Assembly: GCA_013911065.1 (NCBI GenBank)
Contig: JACERV010000011.1
Location: 62,001-126,000, forward strand
DNA length: 64,000 nucleotides
Source of the DNA: Ruminococcus sp.
GTDB lineage: Bacteria > Bacillota > Clostridia > Lachnospirales > Lachnospiraceae
Reading direction: 5' to 3'
In this document: positions 52,921-60,853 of the stretch, one piece after another
Position numbering within the stretch: the first letter of the stretch is position 1
Layout of the letters: each line of letters starts with the position of its first letter
Program-made: the position numbers and the translations under genes
The notes under the pieces: model-generated
The model's database searches: none
The model's input: the letters and a program-made list of their open reading frames with translations, nothing else
Told to the model about the DNA's origin: nothing

Positions 52921-53907
52921 TTAAAGTTCCAGCATGCTCATGGTTGCCGGAAGCTCATGCCCCGTATTCCACTTATCACCGCCTACTACGCAGTCAAAGC
53001 ACGAAACCACAATCTTATTGTCCCAGATACATGGTTCACCCGGCTGGTCCAGTTCACCCTGAAATCCATCGCTGTCAGGGCTCTGTGCAATTCTGGTCAC
53101 GTTCCCTTGTTTATCTATTTTTGCAATAGCATTCACAACAAAATCAGCTACATATATATTGCCATTTTCATCAGCAATCATGCCGTCTGTGGAGCGCAGG
53201 TTTTCCGGGTCCTTTGCAAACAGCTCATTGCTGCTTATATTCCCGTCCTCATCAAACTGGATTTTAAAGACCTCTCCATCTCCAAAATTTCCTATGTACA
53301 GATTTCCCTCCTGGTCAAATACTATTCCATCTACTCCATACTGGTCCTCAGGATTTTTAGTCTCAAAAGAAACAAAAAGGTTGGGATCCTCCAACGTATT
53401 GTTGATATAAATATCTTTGTCATCCAGGTGGAACCGGTAGACACCGCTCACCAGATTTCCGCTTTCCGACTTCACATTCACCATCGTACTTTGTGTCACA
53501 TACATGTAGCTGCCTTTTATCCGAATCCCATTGGGATGCTCCATGCCTTCTGCAACAACTGTAATATTCGTCACCTTGTCACCCTCCAGCCGGACCCTTA
53601 GAATCCGCCCCTGATTGACCAAAGCCGGATCTCCGCCCCATCCCTGGTTATCTACAATGTAAAGATCCCAGTCCGGTCCAAACGCAAGACCCATAGCTCT
53701 TGCCTCCTGGGTTTTCTCACTCAGCGGCACATCAAACCACTTCCTTACATTCAAGTCCTTATCAATTACACATATGCAGCTGGGTTTTGACATGTCAGCA
53801 AAATTAGGGCAGGCCAGAACCAGATTTCCATAAGAATCAATTTCCATACCATCGGGAGTAACCGCATACTCCTCCGGCAATAACGTCAATAATTTTGGTA
53901 TTTGCAT
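52921..53907 (-). CDS. SMP-30/gluconolactonase-like protein
   Basis: A 328-residue six-bladed beta-propeller of the SMP-30/LRE group, a metal-dependent lactonase fold. Repeated blade motifs can be seen: TPDGMEIDSYGNLVLACPN, AMGLAFGPDWDLYIVDNQG, HPNGIRIKGSYMYVTQS, GVDGIVFDQEGNLYIGNFGD, STDGMIADENGNIYVADFV and PGEPCIWDNKIVVSCFD. No signal peptide. The ATG at 53907 follows GGAGGGAATGAA. It follows the alcohol dehydrogenase by 52 bp, so the likely role is to open the lactone made by that enzyme. Confidence 0.85.
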   Translation of the reverse strand: MQIPKLLTLLPEEYAVTPDGMEIDSYGNLVLACPNFADMSKPSCICVIDKDLNVRKWFDVPLSEKTQEARAMGLAFGPDWDLYIVDNQGWGGDPALVNQGRILRVRLEGDKVTNITVVAEGMEHPNGIRIKGSYMYVTQSTMVNVKSESGNLVSGVYRFHLDDKDIYINNTLEDPNLFVSFETKNPEDQYGVDGIVFDQEGNLYIGNFGDGEVFKIQFDEDGNISSNELFAKDPENLRSTDGMIADENGNIYVADFVVNAIAKIDKQGNVTRIAQSPDSDGFQGELDQPGEPCIWDNKIVVSCFDCVVGGDKWNTGHELPATMSMLEL

Positions 53908-53959
53908 TTCATTCCCTCCAGTCAAACACTGTGCTTATTATCGAAACATCACTGCATGA

Positions 53960-54994
53960 TTACTTATATAAAACAATTCCTTTTTTCAGCACTTCCTTAT
54001 TCAGCGCTTTATCATATGCTTCCACTACATCATCAAAGGAAAAATAGTCAGATATATAGTCCTTCAGGTTAATCTTGCCTTCCCGTATCCACTGAATTAC
54101 TTCATCATGGGCTGCTGCTTCCTCATCTTTTCTGGGGAATTGCTGAAAGTTAATCACCCAGTTATAATCCGCCTTACTAAAATCAATGTGCATTTCTTCT
54201 TTTCTCGGCACGCCATAGCAGCAGATTTCTCCCCGGTCACAAATAAGGCTCATTGCATCATTGACAACTTGTTCAGAGCCAACTGCATCTACTACGTAAG
54301 GAACGCCTTCCGGGAATAAAGTACGAATTTCCTTTGTAATATCGCATTCACTGCTGTTCAGGGCAATATCCGCACCCCCGTCCAGTGCATTCTGCCTTTT
54401 TGCTTCATTCCTTGCAATTGCAATTACAGGATTGGCTCCGGTCAATTTGCACATTTTGATAAAGGTAAGGCCTACCGGCCCACATCCAAATATCACAACT
54501 GGTTTATCCTTTTTGATGCCAAAATATTTTACACTGCTCAATACTTCACCAAAAGTAATCAGCATAACTGCATCAACCGGATCAATATCTTCAGGAATAA
54601 TACACTGTGCCTTTGCAAGGTCCGGTGCTTCCCCTTCCGCAAATGCAGCCGCATCTGTGACAACGCAGTATTCACTTAATGAGCCCCATGCTGAGCCATA
54701 AGGTCCCAGATGCTCAGGGTCTGCATCCAAAAACGGGAGCAGTACCTTGTCTCCCACTTTCAGCCCCTTTACTTCCGCACCCACCTCAACAACCTCTCCA
54801 ACATTCTCATGTCCAAGCATTGTGGGATACATATCTTCAGTAATTCCCTTGAATACCTTTTTCATAAGGTGAATATCCGTCCCGCAGATGCCGTTGGCAA
54901 TGGTTTTTGTCAAAGCCTGCTTTGGCCCATATTTCGGTTTTGGGATCTCCCGGACAGATAACGTTCCGTCCTTGTCTAAAATCACTGTTTTCAT
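53960..54994 (-). CDS. Zinc-dependent alcohol/sugar dehydrogenase
   Basis: A 344-residue medium-chain dehydrogenase. CGTDIHLMKK and GHENVGEVVEVG hold catalytic zinc ligands, and VIFGCGPVGLTFIKMCKLTG is the NAD(P) Rossmann loop. The four-cysteine structural zinc lobe is absent (the segment reads LDADPEHLGPYGSAWGSLSE), as in sugar dehydrogenases of the glucose dehydrogenase type. It is the first gene of a two-gene unit with the SMP-30 lactonase, so it probably oxidises an aldose at C1 to a lactone. A promoter with the shared operator precedes it. Confidence 0.88.
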   Translation of the reverse strand: MKTVILDKDGTLSVREIPKPKYGPKQALTKTIANGICGTDIHLMKKVFKGITEDMYPTMLGHENVGEVVEVGAEVKGLKVGDKVLLPFLDADPEHLGPYGSAWGSLSEYCVVTDAAAFAEGEAPDLAKAQCIIPEDIDPVDAVMLITFGEVLSSVKYFGIKKDKPVVIFGCGPVGLTFIKMCKLTGANPVIAIARNEAKRQNALDGGADIALNSSECDITKEIRTLFPEGVPYVVDAVGSEQVVNDAMSLICDRGEICCYGVPRKEEMHIDFSKADYNWVINFQQFPRKDEEAAAHDEVIQWIREGKINLKDYISDYFSFDDVVEAYDKALNKEVLKKGIVLYK

Positions 54995-55024
54995 GTAATA
55001 TGCCTCCTATTCGTTCACATTTTG

Positions 55025-55073
55025 TAGTAATGTTATTACATTATATTCTATCATTAACATAAATTTTTGTCCA
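55025..55073 (-). promoter_or_regulatory. Dehydrogenase promoter with shared operator
   Basis: On the minus strand TGGACA (55068-55073) and TAGAAT (55045-55050) are 17 bp apart. The palindrome TAGTAATGTTATTACATTATA (55025-55045; half-sites TAATGT and ACATTA) begins at the -10 box, so a bound protein would block transcription. Confidence 0.75.
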
Positions 55074-55077
55074 GTAT

Positions 55078-55116
55078 GTTTAACACAATAATTTTAGTAA
55101 CAATAATAGAAATGAA
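55078..55116. repeat. 39-bp direct repeat, left copy
   Basis: It begins GTTTAACACAATAA and ends AAATGAA, and matches 56512-56550 at 33 of 39 positions in the same orientation. The two copies flank the AlbA_2-domain gene. Confidence 0.75.
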
Positions 55117-55125
55117 TATCTCTAT

Positions 55126-56412
55126 TTACTTCGCCATATATCTTGTCAGCCTGCCATTTCCAACCTTACTAATCAAATCTTTATCAAGCATTTCTTTGAG
55201 CATATTAATTGCATGAGTAGTACCAATCCCCAAAGCTTCTTCAATACCACTGCGAGTGATTTCTTTTTGCTTTTCGAATAATCTGAGTATCGGTAAGTAC
55301 TTCTCATCTTCTGCTCTTAACTCTTGTGCATGTATGTTTGGCAGAATTACTTGAAATGCACCTTCTACATTTTCAAACTTGGGATGCACGGCTAACCCTT
55401 TGTAGCAGCTAATTATCTTGCTAATACCCGTTCCGTATGCCTCAATTAGTTTCATTCTATAAAATAGATTTGCTAACTTTTCGTTTCTTGGTTGAGATGC
55501 TCCCATCATAGCCGCCTCTAATGATAGCCCAGGTACCAGCCCGCCTAAGGAGATAATCTCTAAACGGTCCGAATAAAGATTTATGAATGTGCTGCCACTA
55601 AATGAATAATCCCTATGAACAATAGCATTCAACAAAGCTTCACGAACAGCGTCTTCTGGATAGTCCCTCTCATCAGTACGCAGTAAGTCATGAAAGGTAG
55701 CTTTTGTACCATTATAAAAGTCAATGGTTTTATAGGCATTTGTAAGCTGAGCAAATAAGGAACCAGTAAATTCTTTTCTATCCCTAAAAACCAACTTATC
55801 TGTGCCCTGAAAAATTGCAAATTTAATAGAATGTTTGCATTGGTCTGAAACAAGCAGCCCCATATTTGTATAAATATCATCAGAAGAAAGAATGCCTAAA
55901 TTTTTCATTTGAACTTCCGTAAATTCTAAACCTCTTTTTTGTAATTCCTCATCCAGCTTGTTAAAGGTCAGCTCTTGAACCAGAGACCGATTTGCCTCAA
56001 ATGAATCACCATCTGTCATTTTTATCATCATGCGGATGGCATCTTCAGACGCCGGGGCAGATGTTGTTCCGCTCCTAATATATACGCCTGTTGGTTTAAG
56101 CCCCTTATCCGATAGGTAGTAAGGTCTTTTTGTACCTTGACTAACAGTTAATTTAATAAAAAACTTATTTTCTTCTTGTAATAACTCAATATTAGTAAAC
56201 ATGGTAACATCAGGGCGGATACCATCTCTTAAAGAATTTGATATCTGCTGCATTACAAAGTCAGCATTATCGAGACCAATAATCTCCCCGCTATCATGTA
56301 CGCCAATATAGATTATGCCGCCATTGGTATTTGCAAAGGCAACAATTTCTTTCTTTAAATCAGGTGTATAGATTTCTTTCAACTCAACTGTTTCATTTTC
56401 ATACAGCCTCAT
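55126..56412 (-). CDS. Schlafen/AlbA_2-domain ATP-binding-type regulator
   Basis: A 428-residue protein. The N-terminal AlbA_2 (Schlafen-type) domain (about 1-120) has ENETVELKEIYTPDLKKEIV and FANTNGGIIYIGVHDSGEII. The middle has the ATP-binding-like C-terminal block seen in this group (REALLNAIVHRDYSFSGSTF, with RLEIISLGGLVPGLS and EAYGTGISKI). The end is a winged-helix-like segment (ITRSGIEEALGIGTTHAINM). The start is the ATG at 56412 after AGGAGGGG; the frame is open from 56481. It interrupts a run of sugar genes and is flanked by 39-bp direct repeats. Function is unknown; roles in regulation or defence are both suggested for relatives. Confidence 0.82.
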   Translation of the reverse strand: MRLYENETVELKEIYTPDLKKEIVAFANTNGGIIYIGVHDSGEIIGLDNADFVMQQISNSLRDGIRPDVTMFTNIELLQEENKFFIKLTVSQGTKRPYYLSDKGLKPTGVYIRSGTTSAPASEDAIRMMIKMTDGDSFEANRSLVQELTFNKLDEELQKRGLEFTEVQMKNLGILSSDDIYTNMGLLVSDQCKHSIKFAIFQGTDKLVFRDRKEFTGSLFAQLTNAYKTIDFYNGTKATFHDLLRTDERDYPEDAVREALLNAIVHRDYSFSGSTFINLYSDRLEIISLGGLVPGLSLEAAMMGASQPRNEKLANLFYRMKLIEAYGTGISKIISCYKGLAVHPKFENVEGAFQVILPNIHAQELRAEDEKYLPILRLFEKQKEITRSGIEEALGIGTTHAINMLKEMLDKDLISKVGNGRLTRYMAK

Positions 56413-56511
56413 AATATCACCCCTCCTATCAGTTTCTATCACTTCTAACACCATGCTAGCACAACGAGTGATAGAAAGCAAGGAGAACCATCTGACAGTT
56501 TACGACAGCGT

Positions 56512-56550
56512 GTTTAACACAATAAGTTTAATCACGATAATTTAAATGAA
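56512..56550. repeat. 39-bp direct repeat, right copy
   Basis: Same orientation as 55078-55116, with six mismatches. It lies between the AlbA_2-gene start and the T4 terminator. Confidence 0.75.
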
Positions 56551-56586
56551 AAGGTGGGAAGACTGCAGTAACAATCTTTCCACCTT
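56548..56586 (-). terminator. Terminator of transporter T4
   Basis: On the minus strand AAGGTGGAAAGA pairs with TCTTCCCACCTT, followed by TTTC, 23 bp past the T4 permease stop. Confidence 0.75.
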
Positions 56587-56608
56587 CTTATTCTTTCTTA
56601 TATTACTA

Positions 56609-57565
56609 CTATACCGCACTCTCCGCTCTATCTGTAGCAATCTGAAGCAGTACCGCCGCTATAATAATGCATCCCTTTACAATTTCCTGAGGATATGCCG
56701 GAACTCCCTTCAGGTTCATAATGTTGCTAATCAGCGCAATAATTAATGCACCAATTACTGTTTTTATTACATTCCCTTTTCCGCCCGCCAGACTGGCTCC
56801 GCCGATAACGCATGCTGCAATCGCATCAAGCTCTCCGCCTTTTCCAAGGGTTGACGCTGCGGTCTGTGTTCTGGATGCGATAAACATACCGGCAATAGAA
56901 GCAAGAAGTCCGGAAACCATATAACAGGAACAAACATATCTTCTTACGTTAATACCAGCCAACTGTACCGCAGTTTTGTTTGAACCACAGGCAATCACGA
57001 TACGTCCATAAGATGTATATTTCTGGATAATTGCCATAATCACAACGATAATCACACATCCTATAACAATTGGATAACCATAATCTTTACTTGCCATTGC
57101 ACCGACAGCCGCAATATTGGAGTTACGTACCGGTGCACCCTGGGAAACAATCAGGGCGGCGCCATTTCCTATAGACAGGGTTGCCAGTGTAGTTACGAAT
57201 CCCTGCATTTTTCCATAAGCCACAAGAACCCCATTCAAAAATCCCATAGCAAGACCTACCAGAATCGCCACAATAAATGCAACTCCCAGCCCCTGTTCAT
57301 AGTCTCTCATCAATACATAGGCACAGCAGGAAGACAATGCAGTAACCGCCCCTACAGAAAGGTCAATTCCTCCTGTCAAAATAACAAACAGCATTCCTAG
57401 TGCAACAAGAATGGGACCTGACTGCTGAAGACAAATATTAATCAGGTTGACAGGCTCCAGGAATGTACTGGATAACAGCGCGCAGGCAATAAACAATATC
57501 AGAAAAATGACATATGTGTTATTGTCTATCAAAAAGTCTTTTATATTTATTCTTCTCTTTTCCAT
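56609..57565 (-). CDS. CUT2 ABC transporter permease, T4
   Basis: A 318-residue RbsC-family permease with LTGGIDLSVGAVTALSSCCA near residue 65, ACGSNKTAVQLAGINVRRYV near 192 and IGGASLAGGKGNVIKT near 252, and about eight to nine membrane helices. It lies 2 bp after the ATPase gene and ends at a terminator. T4 has a single permease gene. Confidence 0.9.
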   Translation of the reverse strand: MEKRRINIKDFLIDNNTYVIFLILFIACALLSSTFLEPVNLINICLQQSGPILVALGMLFVILTGGIDLSVGAVTALSSCCAYVLMRDYEQGLGVAFIVAILVGLAMGFLNGVLVAYGKMQGFVTTLATLSIGNGAALIVSQGAPVRNSNIAAVGAMASKDYGYPIVIGCVIIVVIMAIIQKYTSYGRIVIACGSNKTAVQLAGINVRRYVCSCYMVSGLLASIAGMFIASRTQTAASTLGKGGELDAIAACVIGGASLAGGKGNVIKTVIGALIIALISNIMNLKGVPAYPQEIVKGCIIIAAVLLQIATDRAESAV

Positions 57566-57567
57566 AA

Positions 57568-59058
57568 TTAAACCCCCATTGCCATCTGAATCATTATATT
57601 TTCTGATAACTCGTCTTTTCTAACCTCGCCTGAAACTTTTCCATTACGCATGATTACAGCCCGGTCACACATACCTATAATCTCCGGCATTTCTGACGAA
57701 ATCATAATAACCGCCATACCATTCTCCGCAAGCGTGTTAATTACTTTATAGATTTCCGTCTTTGCACCTACATCGACACCACGGGTAGGCTCATCAAACA
57801 CAACACATTTACAGTCTGCAGCAATCCATTTTGCCAGTGCAATCTTTTGTTGATTACCACCGGAAAGACTGTTTGCATTGTCTTCCGTATTCCCATACTT
57901 TGTCTGAATACTTGCCAGAATCTCTTTGACAAATTTCTTTTCCAAACTATGATTAATCCAGCCATATTTTGTAATCTTGTTCAGACAGGCAAGGGTTGTG
58001 TTCATACGGATGCTCTGTTCCAGCAGCAAGCCTTGTTTCTTTCTGTCCTCCGGGAGCAGGCCAAACTTTTCCCGGATTGCAGCCCGGGGGCTTTTCCAGT
58101 TTACTTCTTTTCCAAAATAATACACTTTCCCCGATTCTCTCTTATCCGCACCAAAAACAGCTCTCATAGTTTCCGTTCTTCCCGCTCCGACCAGACCATT
58201 GAAACCAAGTACCTCTCCAGCTTTCACCTCGAAACTTACACCTTGAACCATTTTACCTGCATACAGGTCTTCTACCTTCAGAACAGTTTCCCCGATTTTT
58301 GCATTTCTTTTAGGAAACATATCTGTCATCTCACGTCCAACCATCAGATTTACTAGTCTCTGCTTATCAAAGCCTGCCGTTTCAACTGTATCTACATATG
58401 TACCATCCTTCAGAACTGTAATATGCTGGCTTAACTTAAAAATCTCCTCTAAACGGTGAGAGATGTATATAATACTTACTCCCTGCTCTCTCAGCTTATT
58501 TATAACCTCAAATAGTTTTTCAATCTCCGAGAATGTCAAAACGGCTGTCGGTTCATCGAAAACTAATATTTTTGCATCCCTTGTAAGACATTTGCATATT
58601 TCAACCACCTGCTGGTAGGCTACGCTTAGACTCCCGCACTTCGCATTTGGGTTAATATCACCAAATCCCAATTTTTCAAGCTGGGTCCTTGCATCCGCCC
58701 GAAGCTTTTTCCAGTTAATGACTCCCTTTCCTGCCGAAAGTTTATCAATAAAGATATTTTCTGCAACAGTCAAATCCGGCGCGAGCATGAATTCCTGATA
58801 AATAATAGCAACTCCCAAGTCCTTCGATTCCTTGGGATTTGTAATTTTGACCTCTTTGCCATCAATAAATATCTGTCCGCTATCTCTTTGATACGCTCCT
58901 GACAGAACTTTCATGAGAGTTGATTTCCCCGCACCGTTTTCACCAATCAGGGCGTGAATCTCACCTGGCTCAATCCTCAAAGAAACGTCTGTAAGAGCCT
59001 TTACACCGCCAAAATGCTTTGTGATATTTTCCATTTCAAGTCTGTACTGCCCTCCCAT
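57568..59058 (-). CDS. CUT2 ABC transporter ATPase, T4
   Basis: A 496-residue double ABC ATPase. GENGAGKST and ILVFDEPTAVLTFSE in the first domain; GLVGAGRTE, SLSGGNQQKIALAKW and CVVFDEPTRGVDVGAK in the second. The ATG at 59058 follows GGAGGTGAGTGC. A 213-bp spacer with a terminator-like hairpin and the structured repeat separates it from the binding-protein gene, which would make the ATPase and permease less abundant than the binding protein. Confidence 0.92.
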   Translation of the reverse strand: MGGQYRLEMENITKHFGGVKALTDVSLRIEPGEIHALIGENGAGKSTLMKVLSGAYQRDSGQIFIDGKEVKITNPKESKDLGVAIIYQEFMLAPDLTVAENIFIDKLSAGKGVINWKKLRADARTQLEKLGFGDINPNAKCGSLSVAYQQVVEICKCLTRDAKILVFDEPTAVLTFSEIEKLFEVINKLREQGVSIIYISHRLEEIFKLSQHITVLKDGTYVDTVETAGFDKQRLVNLMVGREMTDMFPKRNAKIGETVLKVEDLYAGKMVQGVSFEVKAGEVLGFNGLVGAGRTETMRAVFGADKRESGKVYYFGKEVNWKSPRAAIREKFGLLPEDRKKQGLLLEQSIRMNTTLACLNKITKYGWINHSLEKKFVKEILASIQTKYGNTEDNANSLSGGNQQKIALAKWIAADCKCVVFDEPTRGVDVGAKTEIYKVINTLAENGMAVIMISSEMPEIIGMCDRAVIMRNGKVSGEVRKDELSENIMIQMAMGV

Positions 59059-59105
59059 GCACTCACCTCCATATTTTTATGCTTTATCATTTTCTATTAC
59101 AGAGC

Positions 59106-59237
59106 AAAGAGTCTGGCTTGCCAGACTCTTGCGCCGAAGCGCGGCCGCTTTAGCGGCCACTTTCCTTATGCGCACAGTGCGCATCCCCGGTCGGGTTTTT
59201 ATATAATAGGAAACGCAGTTTCCTATTATATAAAAAA
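59106..59237 (-). repeat. Structured dispersed repeat, copy 2
   Basis: Related to 6512-6639. In plus order it has hairpin AAGAGTCTGG/CCAGACTCTT, GCGCC, hairpin GGCCGC-TTTA-GCGGCC, the block CAGTGCGCATCCCC, then GGGTTTTTAT and an AT-rich hairpin with arms TATATAATAGGAAA and TTTCCTATTATATA. Paired substitutions relative to copy 1 keep each stem. It lies between the T4 binding-protein and ATPase genes. Confidence 0.8.
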
Positions 59238-59259
59238 GTCCTCCTCGTTAAAGGAGGAC
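59232..59259 (-). terminator. Terminator-like hairpin after the T4 binding-protein gene
   Basis: GTCCTCC (59238-59244) pairs with GGAGGAC (59253-59259) and is followed on the minus strand by TTTTTT (59232-59237), which is also the edge of the structured repeat. It probably attenuates transcription into the ATPase gene. Confidence 0.75.
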
Positions 59260-59271
59260 CTCATAACCGTT

Positions 59272-60396
59272 TTAGAAACCAAATTCATAACGCTCGTCAA
59301 CATTGTCCTTTGTTACAGCAATAGCTTCTGTCATTGTAACTTCGTCATAGCTATCCGGATCAGCGCCGTCTACCAGGATTTCTTTTGCAATATTAGTTGC
59401 CGTAATAGCTACCTGCACCGGAGAATTCTCGCCTGTACAATAGTATTCACCTGACTTGCTTGTGGTTGTTCCGTTTATGTAATCATAAGCCTCTTTTGCA
59501 CCGTCTGCTGCCGCTACATAATGGATACCTGTCAGCCCTGCATCATCAGCCGCCTGCATTCCGCCGAACAGCATCTGGTCGTTTTCGCCAAACATTGTGT
59601 TCAGCTTATCTTTTGTCTTAACAACAAGGTCATTTGCATCGTTCAGAATGTCATTCACAGTCCAGTTGCCCCAGCCTTGTCCGGCAATTGTAAACTTCGC
59701 TTCTTCATTCGTATAGGAGCCTTTACTCAACAGTGCATCATCCGCTTCTTTTGTTAATTTCCAAGCCTCTTCCTCTGTGATACCCAGTCTTTGTTCCAAA
59801 ATACCGCAGATAAGCCCCTGGCGTCTTTCTGTTCCTGCAACATTTCCTTTTTCTCCGGATAACATAATGCTGTAAATTTCTTCATCGCCCATAGACTCTG
59901 CAAATGATAATCCACACATACGTCCATTCTGCTCATTGTTTGAGTACACAGTTGTTACGCTATAGCTTCCGTCATTGACACCGGAGTCAATATTAATAAC
60001 TGGAATTCCAGCGTCATATGCCGCCTTTTCATCAGCAATTACATTGTCCGGGTCAATACAGTCAACAAAAATCAAGTCATATTTCTGAGAAATAAATGTC
60101 TCAAAGTTTTCAGACTGTTTTGCCACATCCATATCAGCATTCAGCACTACTACATCACTTGCCTTTTCTACCAGGCCTATTTCCGCACATTTTTCCTGAA
60201 CAGCCTTTGTCAAGGTAACAAAATAAGGACCATCCTGTGTCTTCATGGCAATACCGATTTTCAGCTTGCCGCCTGCATCTTTGCTCTCGGCAGAATCAGA
60301 AGAGCCTTCATCACTTTCCTTTTTCCCACCGCAGCCCGCCAGCATTGCTGCTACCATTGCAGTACACAATAATACACTCAACAACTTTTTTTTCAT
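59272..60396 (-). CDS. CUT2 sugar-binding lipoprotein, T4
   Basis: A 374-residue solute-binding lipoprotein. The signal peptide ends at AAMLAGCGG (Cys about residue 22), followed by a Ser/Asp-rich linker. The mature part has KIGIAMKTQDGPYFVTLTKA, VVLNADMDVAKQSENFETFI, DLIFVDCIDPDNVIADEKAA, GIPVINIDSG and GENDQMLFGGMQAADDAGLT. It is the first gene of T4. The ligand is unknown; the neighbouring acid-sugar genes suggest a short-chain sugar or polyol. Confidence 0.9.
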   Translation of the reverse strand: MKKKLLSVLLCTAMVAAMLAGCGGKKESDEGSSDSAESKDAGGKLKIGIAMKTQDGPYFVTLTKAVQEKCAEIGLVEKASDVVVLNADMDVAKQSENFETFISQKYDLIFVDCIDPDNVIADEKAAYDAGIPVINIDSGVNDGSYSVTTVYSNNEQNGRMCGLSFAESMGDEEIYSIMLSGEKGNVAGTERRQGLICGILEQRLGITEEEAWKLTKEADDALLSKGSYTNEEAKFTIAGQGWGNWTVNDILNDANDLVVKTKDKLNTMFGENDQMLFGGMQAADDAGLTGIHYVAAADGAKEAYDYINGTTTSKSGEYYCTGENSPVQVAITATNIAKEILVDGADPDSYDEVTMTEAIAVTKDNVDERYEFGF

Positions 60397-60439
60397 AAAA
60401 CCTTTCCTCCTTTATTCATTGCATTTTTATGATGCTATG

Positions 60440-60473
60440 TACTTATGTTATAATATTACTTTGTATTTGTCAA
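60440..60473 (-). promoter_or_regulatory. T4 promoter with a weaker copy of the shared operator
   Basis: On the minus strand TTGACA (60468-60473) is followed 17 bp later by TAACAT (or 15 bp later by TATAAC). AAGTAATATTATAACATAAG overlaps this -10 region and resembles the operator at 55025-55045, with more mismatches. Confidence 0.55.
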
Positions 60474-60723
60474 CAATTTTTATTCATCAAATCCTTTTGT
60501 TTTGTACAAAATAACGTTAATAAAATAACAATGCCCTCCTTTTTTTGTCTATTTTATATGTTTTGGGGATTTTCATTGTGTAGTTTTTATATGTTAGAAA
60601 AAACTTTTTAATATAAAAAGGTCACCCCTATAATATTTTAAGGATGACTTATCTGCAAAGCTTTTTAACACTTCGAATATGGAAATACATAAGTTTGGAA
60701 AGTACTCTCCCCAGTAACAAATT

Positions 60724-60770
60724 AAACCGGCCCGAAGCTCGGCACATTGCTGCTTCAGACCGGTTTTTTA
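60724..60770. terminator. Terminator after gntP
   Basis: AACCGG and GAAGC pair with GCTTC and CCGGTT around a large loop, with T runs on both sides. A second weaker hairpin (60616-60650) followed by TTTTT on the minus strand lies beyond it. The rest of the 457-bp gap between T4 and gntP holds only the T4 promoter; no gene is seen. Confidence 0.65.
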
Positions 60771-60853
60771 ATTACATGAATTTGTGAAAGATATAGTCGG
60801 CAGATAGAAATTCAATAAACAACCCTAGTTTGATACCTTCATTATTGTTACTC

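Noticed and set aside
55025-55116. Treating the TAATGTA palindromes and 39-bp repeats as a CRISPR-like array
   Set aside because: There are no regular spacers, copies are kilobases apart and they sit at promoters or gene flanks.
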